Positions 1 to 8,000 of a DNA stretch of 12,146 nucleotides are shown here, one piece after another (position 1 is the first letter of the stretch; the number at the start of each line of letters is the position of its first letter). A model generated the notes under the pieces. The model worked only from the letters and a program-made list of their open reading frames with translations, was not told where the DNA came from and did no database searches. The DNA is from CAYMEV01 sp964431655 [NCBI: uncultured bacterium]. GTDB lineage: Bacteria; CAYMEV01. Location of the stretch: NCBI GenBank assembly GCA_964431655.1, contig CAYSKJ010000068.1, positions 3,515 to 15,660 on the forward strand, given 5' to 3'. The position numbers and the translations under genes were made by a program.

Positions 1-57
1 GGGAAATATTTTGAAGGAAATTCAATTCTGCAAAATTCTGTCTATTTAATCTCTGTT
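1..57. other. Non-coding stretch downstream of the RND pump gene
   Basis: This AT-rich stretch follows the TAA stop of the pump gene on the minus strand. I see no start codon with a ribosome binding site and no convincing hairpin plus T-run. The transcript may therefore continue past the window edge, where an outer-membrane channel gene could lie, but nothing here shows that. Confidence 0.5.
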
Positions 58-3000
58 TTAGAGCCTGTTTTTAATCTGTTCCAGGAGGACATACACCACC
101 GGTACTATTATCATGGTCAGAAAGGTCCCAGCGATAAGACCGCTTGCAGCTACTATTCCCAGGGGGGACATTCTCTCCAGGCCTACTGCGGTTTCAAATA
201 CCAGGGGTGACAGGCCTATCACTGTTGATGCAGTAGTCATGAGTATGGGCCTCAGCCTGAGATCAACAGCCTGCTTTACTGCAGGCATCAATTCTTTTTT
301 ATCCTTTCGTGCATCATTTATAAAAGTCACTATCAGTATGGCATTATTTACTATGGTGCCGTTAAGAAGTATAATGCCCATCATGGCCGGCATGCTTACG
401 GATTTGTTAAATAAAAGAAGTCCAAGGAATGCACCGGACAGAGAAAAGGGTATTATGGACATTATGGACAGGGGATGGGAAAAACTTTTGAGCATTATGA
501 CCAGGAGGAAATAAAGAAGCACAAGGCCTATAAGCAGGGAGCTGAATACCCTTCCCATGGTGTTCTGCATTTCAGTCACATTGCCCCCCAGAGTGATTTT
601 TATATCGGAAGGAAGGTTGCTGGTGACAGGTCTTATTTTATCTTCAATCTTACGGGTTATAATGGATATGGGTATTATGTCGTTTACTGCATATAAGTCA
701 ATAGTGTTTTTCAGATCCTGGCGGGTATCAAGTGTCTTTGATAGATCCTGGCGGACATTGATCAGGTTTCTGAGGGGCAGGTTGTTGTAGAAGTTCAGGC
801 CAAGAACATCTTGAGGGCTGTTTATATCTTTAAGCTTTATGTATACAGGTATGTCCCTGAAGGATTCAAGACGGATATTGCCTGCAGGTACCTCCGATGT
901 GCTGTTACGGATGAAATTGGCTATGTCCCGGAACCGTATATTATGCTCTTCCAGCATCAGGGGTTTCGGGCTTATAATATACTCTTTCCTGGCCATGTAC
1001 CAGGACCTTCTAAGATCAACGACTCCCTTAAGGGAGTCCAGCTCTTTAATTATTGCATCGGCATAAAAACTGAGCTGTATGTCATCCCGGCCTGAGATAA
1101 TTATATTTACAGGTGATTTAACAGATGAATTAGGAGTGGCTCCATATTCCGACAGGGTCAGGCTTATAAGCTCAGGATACCGGTTGAATGATTGCCTCCA
1201 TCGGTTTGTTATGCTCCATATATCTTCCTTTCTCTTATTCCTTGGAAGCAGTCTGATTTCCATAGAAGCTGTCTGGACTGAGCTTCCTCCCTGGGAGAAA
1301 CTCATGGAATCCGGTTCGGAGCCTATGATGGTTGATATGGACAGGACTGAGGCTTCTTCCAGTATCTCACGTTCGATCCGGTTCACAAGGGATGTCATTT
1401 CCTCAATATTGCTGTTAGGCGAGATTTCAAAGCTTATGTTTGCAATACCAGTATCCATGGGGGGCTGGACAGAACGGCCGACCGTGTTCATCGTGACCAG
1501 GACTATGATCAGGGTTAGGAGAGCTGTAAAAAACAGGGTCTTTATCTTGTGTTCCAGTGCCGTATCCAGCAGGCCCAGGTAAAAAGCCTTTATCCTTTTT
1601 TCCAGGCGGGTATAGAGAGCATTTGTCTTTCTCTCAATAAGGCCAGGTGCCCTGTTTGAGGACAAAAGCCTGTTTACAAGCAGGGGAACGAGGGTGACGG
1701 CCATGAGATACGAAAAAAAGAGGGTAACCATTATGGTTGTTCCCAGGGGCTTCAATACTGTCTGGGGATAGCCTCCCGTGAACATGACGGGGGCAAGTAC
1801 TATTACCGTTGTCATCATGCCGGCAAAAACAGCAAAGGATATCTCCCGGGCTCCCTGTATGCTTGCTTGCTTTATTCCGGTTCCCTTGTGCCCAGACAGT
1901 CTTATGATATTCTCAAGGATTACGACGGAGGAGTCAACTACCATTCCTACGGCTATTATAAGGGCTGAGAGGGTGACCATATTTAGGGTATAGGGGGAAA
2001 GATAAAGGTAGATGAATGCCGAAAGGAAGGATAGGGGTATGCTTATGCCTGTAATGAGAGATGTTTTAAACCGCCCCAGGAAGACAAAAATTATGATCAC
2101 TGTAAGAATTACAGCGTATATCAGGGAGTTTACCATGCCCTTTATATTAACATCTATCAGGGGCTGCTGGTCGGTGGTTATATCAAAATTAATATCTTTG
2201 TACCGGTTTTTCAGGATGTCCATATGGTTTTTTATTTCCTTTATAATGCCTACGGTTGGTACTTCCGGATTTTTTAAGAGGTTTAGAGCTATGGCTGTCC
2301 TGCCGTTGCCCCTGTAAAGACTTCTGTCTTCCCGGGATGAGAAAGTGACAGAGGCCAGGTCTTTTAAGTAAACAAAAGATGAGTCGGGCCTGGATATTGC
2401 AGTATTTTCTATGTCTTGCGGGGATGCAAACCTCATGTCGCTGGTTATGGTAAACTCTTCTGTTCCCGGTTTTATTATACCAGCCGGAACGGTTATATTG
2501 CTGGACTGAAGACTGCTTATGAGGTCGTTTATGGTCATGCCGTGCTGTCTGAGTCTGCTGCTGTCCACGCCGATGATCATAGAGGGGGCATGGCCCCCGA
2601 ATATTTCAACATCGGCTATGCCCGGTATATCAAAGAAATAATCCGAAAGTTCGTTCTCGGCAAAGAGCCGGATGTCCTGAAGAGTTTTTGCAGAGTTTTC
2701 TTTTGGGGTGAGGGCTACGGTGATCAGCGGCCTGGTGTCTCCGGTTATCTGGAATACCTGGGGGCTTCCCGCATCCGGGGGAAGCATGGGCTTAACCCTA
2801 TCTAACATGTTTACCGTCTCTGCCGTGACTTTTTGGAGGTCCTTGTGATAATGGAAATCTGCCCGTATGGAGGATACCTCGTCTTTGGTCGTGGATATAA
2901 TATTATTTATGCCTGAGATGCTTTTTAGCTGGTTTTCGATAGGCTGGGTTATATTTACCGATACATTCTCTGCGGAAGACCCTCTCCATGTAGTGAGTAC

Positions 3001-3138
3001 CACAAGGGTCGGGGCCATGGAATCCGGAAACAGGTCAGTGGGGGAATTGAAAAATGCAAATATACCACCTGCCAGCAGAAAGAGGCTGAGGGTGATTATG
3101 ATATAGGGGTTTTTGAAAGAATAGCCGGTAAGGCTCAT
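58..3138 (-). CDS. RND-family multidrug efflux permease (HAE/AcrB-like inner-membrane pump)
   Basis: This 1026-residue protein is a proton-driven inner-membrane pump of the resistance-nodulation-division superfamily, which expels drugs or other amphiphiles through a tripartite complex. The length matches the family. The first membrane helix is at about residues 12-30, followed by a large periplasmic loop with typical early motifs (SPTDLFPD, SGINNI). A second helix cluster starts near residue 335. Helix 4 carries GMVVDSSVVILEN, with Asp402 at the AcrB Asp407 position but Ser403 at the Asp408 position. A second periplasmic loop follows, then a last cluster from about residue 862 with GTIVNNAILIV, where Asn931 sits at the AcrB Lys940 position. 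The start overlaps the adaptor stop in ATGA and is preceded by AGGTGA. The efflux subfamily is preferred over the metal (CusA) subfamily from general sequence character. The substrate cannot be read from sequence. Confidence 0.93.
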   Translation of the reverse strand: MSLTGYSFKNPYIIITLSLFLLAGGIFAFFNSPTDLFPDSMAPTLVVLTTWRGSSAENVSVNITQPIENQLKSISGINNIISTTKDEVSSIRADFHYHKDLQKVTAETVNMLDRVKPMLPPDAGSPQVFQITGDTRPLITVALTPKENSAKTLQDIRLFAENELSDYFFDIPGIADVEIFGGHAPSMIIGVDSSRLRQHGMTINDLISSLQSSNITVPAGIIKPGTEEFTITSDMRFASPQDIENTAISRPDSSFVYLKDLASVTFSSREDRSLYRGNGRTAIALNLLKNPEVPTVGIIKEIKNHMDILKNRYKDINFDITTDQQPLIDVNIKGMVNSLIYAVILTVIIIFVFLGRFKTSLITGISIPLSFLSAFIYLYLSPYTLNMVTLSALIIAVGMVVDSSVVILENIIRLSGHKGTGIKQASIQGAREISFAVFAGMMTTVIVLAPVMFTGGYPQTVLKPLGTTIMVTLFFSYLMAVTLVPLLVNRLLSSNRAPGLIERKTNALYTRLEKRIKAFYLGLLDTALEHKIKTLFFTALLTLIIVLVTMNTVGRSVQPPMDTGIANISFEISPNSNIEEMTSLVNRIEREILEEASVLSISTIIGSEPDSMSFSQGGSSVQTASMEIRLLPRNKRKEDIWSITNRWRQSFNRYPELISLTLSEYGATPNSSVKSPVNIIISGRDDIQLSFYADAIIKELDSLKGVVDLRRSWYMARKEYIISPKPLMLEEHNIRFRDIANFIRNSTSEVPAGNIRLESFRDIPVYIKLKDINSPQDVLGLNFYNNLPLRNLINVRQDLSKTLDTRQDLKNTIDLYAVNDIIPISIITRKIEDKIRPVTSNLPSDIKITLGGNVTEMQNTMGRVFSSLLIGLVLLYFLLVIMLKSFSHPLSIMSIIPFSLSGAFLGLLLFNKSVSMPAMMGIILLNGTIVNNAILIVTFINDARKDKKELMPAVKQAVDLRLRPILMTTASTVIGLSPLVFETAVGLERMSPLGIVAASGLIAGTFLTMIIVPVVYVLLEQIKNRL

Positions 3139-4298
3139 AATTCACCTGCTATATGAACGAGCTGGCCATCCCTGTATTTCCTCACCGTCAGAAAACCCCC
3201 TGTCGCTACTTTATCTCCAGGCTTGAGGCCTGTTAATATCTCTGTCCTGTCTTTGCCTGCTATGCCAGGCTTTACTTCTTTCATGCTGAGAGTATGGTCA
3301 ATTATCCTGAATACATAGTACCTGCCTTCCGTTTCAAGAATAGCGTTATTGGGAACTGTAAGAGCTGATTCTTTTTGCTCAATAATTACATCAATGTTAA
3401 TGCTTGAGCCCAGCGGGTATTCATCGGGCAGGGATTCAAGAAGCACTTCAGCTGTGAAGATATTGTTCCGCAAGGAGGGGTAAATTTTTGACACGGATGC
3501 TTTGAGCTGAGGGACCGTATCCAAAAGGACAGGCTGGCCTGGTTTTACAAGGCCTGCATCTTCCCGGGGCATATCAAAGGCTATCTTGAAAAGCATTGTT
3601 GAATCAATGATGAATACAGGCCTTCCAGGTGAGGCAAGTTCTCCCTCTTTCATCAGCACTTTTCGGATTACCCCCCTGGCGGGGCTCTTAAGTTCGGTGT
3701 ATCCGAGCAGAAGACGGGTCTCTTTGATATGGGTGATAAGGGTATCTCTCTCAAAACTTGCTCTCTGAAGGTCGCTGGAGAAGGACTCGAAATCTGTTTT
3801 TGCTTTCTGGTAGCTGTTTTGGATTGTATCATGGCTCTGCCGGCTTACAGCCCCTTTTTCAAGGAGTATTGAGCTTCTTTCCAGCTCTTTTGACAGAAAT
3901 TCCAGGTTATAAAACAGGAATTCCTGTTTTTTCTGGAGGGATTCTATCTGGGAATCCATCGCATTCTTGCGCTGTATTGACTGATCGAGCCTGAGTTTCA
4001 TTTCTGTGTCTTCCAGAAGGGCTATAGTCTCATCTGTATTGACAGTATCCCCTTCATTTTTAAGTATGCTCTTTATCCTCTGGGTAATCTGGGAGGAAAG
4101 TTCTGCCTGTAGTGTTGAGTTTACCGGGCCTGTGAAACTTTTTGAGATAGTTATGTCTGATCCGGAAACCTCATGGGAATAGACGGAGAGGATAAAATCA
4201 CTGCTGCTTTTTGCGGATGAGTATTTCATCCTTATTCTGACTGCAAGCAGGATTACTGCTGATATGATTATAATTATCAGGATAAAAAGCTTTTTCAT
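3135..4298 (-). CDS. Periplasmic adaptor (membrane fusion protein) of the RND efflux system
   Basis: This 387-residue protein is the HlyD/AcrA-type adaptor that links the inner-membrane pump to an outer-membrane channel. An N-terminal hydrophobic segment (residues 4-20) anchors it. There is no lipobox cysteine, so it is membrane-anchored or exported rather than a lipoprotein. The two lipoyl half-motifs are visible at about residues 64-100 (ending KNEGDTVNTDETIALLED) and 198-233 (LKSPARGVIRKVLMKEGELA). The charged, Gln-rich helical hairpin between them, about residues 102-196, is the expected coiled coil that contacts the channel. Beta-barrel and membrane-proximal regions follow, with ALTVPNNAI near residue 312 and TGLKPGDKVATGG near 356. 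Its ATG overlaps the regulator's TGA in ATGA, and AGGAGA lies inside the end of the regulator gene, which points to translational coupling. Confidence 0.92.
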   Translation of the reverse strand: MKKLFILIIIIISAVILLAVRIRMKYSSAKSSSDFILSVYSHEVSGSDITISKSFTGPVNSTLQAELSSQITQRIKSILKNEGDTVNTDETIALLEDTEMKLRLDQSIQRKNAMDSQIESLQKKQEFLFYNLEFLSKELERSSILLEKGAVSRQSHDTIQNSYQKAKTDFESFSSDLQRASFERDTLITHIKETRLLLGYTELKSPARGVIRKVLMKEGELASPGRPVFIIDSTMLFKIAFDMPREDAGLVKPGQPVLLDTVPQLKASVSKIYPSLRNNIFTAEVLLESLPDEYPLGSSINIDVIIEQKESALTVPNNAILETEGRYYVFRIIDHTLSMKEVKPGIAGKDRTEILTGLKPGDKVATGGFLTVRKYRDGQLVHIAGEL

Positions 4299-4894
4299 TG
4301 TCTGTCTCCTTTCTTAATTCCATTGATATAGCTTTCAAAGAATGATTCCAGGTAGTCTGAGGGTGCAATCCCTGATTTGAGCAGGGCGGAGTTAATGGCA
4401 TAGGTCTGGGTAAAAGATGAAAGCATTCCTGAATGGGCCTCGGTATCAATTGAATTTATCTCGCCCCTGAGAACGGCATCATCAAGGATATCCTTAATTT
4501 TTGAACTGTAGTCAAGGAGTATCCTGGTTATAATGTCCTGGAGATTCCTGTCATTTTTGTATATGGAATAGGCAAGGAGCTTGAAGTTGGCATTTCCGCA
4601 CTGCCGGATATGGAAAAGGGCTTTATTCAGAAGGCTGTAAAGCCTCTTTGAAAAACTTGCTCTTTCATCAGAATCATTGTTGACAGAAATCATGAAAGAC
4701 CTGTGCATGTACATGTAGAGCAGAACGGTGAACTGCGATTTGCTCTGGAAATGACGGTATATTGCTGGCTCTGTTACACCGAGCCTTTTTGCTATAAGCC
4801 TGAAACTGGCACTCTTTACTCCCTCTGAGCTTATTATTTTCAGGGCAGTCTCCATTATTTCTATTTGTTTAGGTGTAAATTCATGATTAAGCAT
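4295..4894 (-). CDS. TetR/AcrR-family transcriptional regulator of the efflux operon
   Basis: This 199-residue protein has the TetR length and layout. The N-terminal helix-turn-helix spans about residues 10-52, with FRLIAKRLGVTEPAIYRHF (31-49) as the classic helix 2-turn-recognition helix and the YRHF signature at its end. The rest (about 55-199) is all-helical and variable, as expected for a ligand-binding and dimerisation domain. The gene is first in the operon and the gene order regulator-adaptor-pump is typical of ligand-relieved, self-repressed efflux systems. AAGGA sits 7 bases before the ATG at 4894. The upstream control region holds inverted repeats overlapping its own -10 box, so autorepression is likely. 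The inducing ligand is unknown. Confidence 0.93.
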   Translation of the reverse strand: MLNHEFTPKQIEIMETALKIISSEGVKSASFRLIAKRLGVTEPAIYRHFQSKSQFTVLLYMYMHRSFMISVNNDSDERASFSKRLYSLLNKALFHIRQCGNANFKLLAYSIYKNDRNLQDIITRILLDYSSKIKDILDDAVLRGEINSIDTEAHSGMLSSFTQTYAINSALLKSGIAPSDYLESFFESYINGIKKGDRQ

Positions 4895-4904
4895 TTTTCC
4901 ATCC

Positions 4905-4933
4905 TTAATAGTATATGTTAGTTAATATATACT
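4905..4933 (+). promoter_or_regulatory. Candidate divergent promoter for the kinase gene
   Basis: On the plus strand TTAATA (4905-4910, four of six matches to the -35 consensus) is followed by exactly 17 bases and TATACT (4928-4933, a good -10 box). It overlaps both inverted repeats. A start near 4940 would leave a leader of roughly 77 bases before the ATG at 5017. The -35 box is imperfect and the region is AT-rich, so chance is possible. Confidence 0.45.
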
Positions 4934-4936
4934 AAC
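4910..4936. promoter_or_regulatory. Overlapping inverted repeats, probable TetR operator
   Basis: Two perfect inverted repeats interlock here. AGTATAT (4910-4916) pairs with ATATACT (4927-4933), and GTTAGT (4917-4922) pairs with ACTAAC (4931-4936). Both fall in the short gap between the TetR gene and the divergent kinase gene. TetR dimers bind palindromes of this size, usually next to their own gene. That this regulator binds here is inference from position and symmetry. Confidence 0.65.
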
Positions 4937-4951
4937 TCAACAATTTGTCAA
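4924..4951 (-). promoter_or_regulatory. Sigma-70-type promoter of the efflux operon
   Basis: Read on the minus strand, a perfect -35 box TTGACA (4951-4946) is followed after 16 bases by a -10 box TATATT (4929-4924). The regulator start codon lies 29 bases further on. The -10 box sits inside the inverted repeats described at 4910-4936, so a bound repressor would block polymerase. This is a direct pattern match and has not been tested. Confidence 0.7.
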
Positions 4952-5016
4952 AGAGAAAATTGCTGATATATATTATTTTTTTTGAGAATAATGACTGGTT
5001 GTTATATTATGCAGGT

Positions 5017-8000
5017 ATGAAGGGGCTTCTTCTTAACCGGTACCATATTAAACGGAAAATAGGCGAAGGGGGAATGGGGGAGGTGTTTCTGGCCAGGGAT
5101 ACCTACTGGGGAGACATTACCGTGGCAATAAAGACCATTAAAAACAGGGTGATGAAAAATAGAAGCATGGATATGCTTTTAAGGTTTAAGAAGGAGTATG
5201 AGATTATGACTCTCCTTTACCACCCCAACCTTGTAAGGGTAAGGACTCTTGAGTATGACTCCAGGGAAGACAACTATTATATAGTTATGGAGTATATAGA
5301 AGGCAGAACGCTGAAGGAGTATCTGGATAAGGGAGAGCTTTCTGTGCCCGAAGCAGTGGATATTATGGTACCGCTTCTGCGGGCTGTGGAATTTATTCAT
5401 TCCCGCAATATTATCTACAGGGATATAAAGCCCCATAATATAATAATGAGCCGGGATGGGCTGAAACTGACTGATTTTGGCCTTTCAAACCTTTACAGCA
5501 GTGAAGACAGGATAGTTAGAGGGACCCTCAATTACCTTGCTCCGGAGATTACGCGAAACCGCTATGATTTCAGGGCGGACATATATTCCCTGGGTGTTCT
5601 TTTCTGTGAAATGCTGACTGGGAAAATCATTATTAATTCAGACCGGGTTTCTGATTTCATAAGCGCTCTGGGAGACGAGAAAATTTATGAGGGATTCCGG
5701 GACAAAGCCCTTGAAGCAGTGGGAGACCCGGAAATAATGGATATAGTATGCAAAATGACAAGCTTCTGCGTGGATAAAAGGTATGACAGCTGTATGCAGA
5801 TCATCACTGATATAAACAGGGCTACAGGCAGAAAATACAGCTATGAGACCAGGGAGACAATGCAGGCTTATATCTGCCACTCAGGTTTTATAAACCGCAA
5901 ACGGGAGTTCCGGGTTCTCAGAGATAGGGTTCTCAAGCCCTCAGAAAACGGGCGTTTTTTGCTTCTGACAGGGAATACCGGATTTGGCAAGAGAAGGCTC
6001 CTTTACGAATTCAAGAAATACTGCCAGATGAATGAAGCGGAATTTTATGACAGCGACTGTCTGCAGACGGTAAGAAGCCCCTATTACCCTGTGGGACAGA
6101 TTATCAGCCAGATGCTTTTCAGGTCTGATCCAAGCCTGTTAAAAACCTGGGGAAGGTATCTGGCAATGATCATTCCCCACAACAGGATGCTTGAGGAATT
6201 TTACCTGCAAAGAGAGGACAGGTATAATAAAGACACCCTTCATTACGGTATAACAAACTTTATACTGGATTATTCAGAAAAAAGCAGACTGCCTGTTATA
6301 TTAAGCATAAATAACCTGCAATGGTGCGATGAAAACAGCCTGGAAATAATAGAGGGGCTTATTTCCACAGCCCGAAATAGAAAAGAAAACTGCCGCATTC
6401 AGGTTTTCGGCTGCATGGCGGAAGATGAATCATCTGATATAAATCTGTTTATAAACAGGCTTTCAGCAGGAGGACTTTTAAGTAAACTTGCCTTAAAGGA
6501 ATTCACCTCCGACGATATAGGGGAATATATTGCGGGAGTCTTCGGAAAAAATTCCCTGAGTCCTTCAATTCAGAAAAGCATGCCTAAGATAAAAAATGCA
6601 GTAAACGGAAATCCCCTGATACTGAGAGAATTTCTGGGTAAACTGGTTAATGACGGGTATATACAGAGGAAGGACAGCAAATGGGTATTGACCAGGGATA
6701 TTGATGAAATAGATCTCCCTGAAAAAGTGTCCGAGATAATCAGCATCAGGATATCATCCCTTTCCCTGGACGAAGGTGAGAATACCATGCTCAGCATGCT
6801 TGCCCTGATAGAAATTGGAATGGATATAGATGATATCTCGCGCCTTGGAAGGGGCTTTTTCAGCAAGAATACCGCAGTTTTTCTGGAAAAACTTGAAAAA
6901 CATGAGATAGTGACACCCTACAGGAAGGAAAACAGGATACTTTTTGCTGTTACCCACAGGTTGATACGGGATGTAGTAAAAAAAGGCATTAGTGATGAGG
7001 CTGGTCTGCACGCGCGGATTGCTAAGAAGTTTGAGGCAATGTTTAAAACAAGGATAGAGGATTTTTACGAAATACTGGCCATGCATTATATGAAAGCAGG
7101 AAAAAGAGCCAGAGCCCTTAATTACATACTTAGATCGGGAGTAAAGGCATTCAGGCGGCATGACAATGCTGCAGCCCTTGGATGGTTTGACAAGGGGCTG
7201 GCCATGAGGGGAAAAAGATATGAGAACGCGATTATCCTGCTTATGCTGAGGAAGGCTTCGGTCCTTTATTTTACAGGAAGGACACAGGAAGCGGAGGAAC
7301 TGGCAAGGGATGCCCTAATGCGATCAGAAGCCCTGGGTTCGGAAGAGCTTGGTATTGAATCAAAAATGATTATTGCCACGGTAAAAAGCCGGTACGGAGA
7401 AATAAAAGAATCAATAAGGCTTCTGGAGGAGGGATTGAAGTATTATGAACCGCGGGGTATGAAGTCCAAGATTGTTTCTGCTTATGCTACCCTCGGTATG
7501 AATTACCACTTTCTTTCAGACTCTCAAAAAGCCCTGGAATATTTCAGGAAGCAGAGGGATATATGCCTTGATTCCGGCAACATGACAGGGTATGCCATCG
7601 CCCTGGGAAATATTGGAAATGTATATATCAAAGAAAACATGCTTCAGGAAGCTGTGGAAGCACATCTCAAGTCGGGGGACATATATCGCAATGAGGGTGA
7701 TAAAAGGGGACTTGCAGTAGCCTATGGCAACCTGGGAATTGCATATTTCCGGATGGGGGACTATAGCAGGGCTCTGGATACATACGCACTCCAGCGCGAA
7801 GCATGCAGTGAAATTGGGAATAATCTGGGATACAGTTATTGCCTTATTAACAGCGCAAATGTATATTCTGCCATGGGAGAGTACGATGAAGCCCTGGACT
7901 GTTACGGCAAATCCAGGGCAATACTGGCCAGAATCGGTGATCAGAGGGGGTACGGCATATCCCTGCTAAATTCCGCCGGTATCAAGCTTCGCCAGAGAGA

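Noticed and set aside
113-3106. Several open frames of 60-167 codons on the plus strand across the pump gene
   Set aside because: They lie antisense to a strongly supported RND gene, lack ribosome binding sites and show no recognisable domains; they are shadows of the coding strand.
3135-4298. Adaptor as a lipoprotein
   Set aside because: There is no cysteine after the N-terminal hydrophobic segment, so no lipobox.
6570-7161. Open frames on the minus strand inside the kinase gene (up to 135 codons)
   Set aside because: The plus-strand frame encodes a continuous NTPase-like and TPR protein; the antisense frames have no family features.
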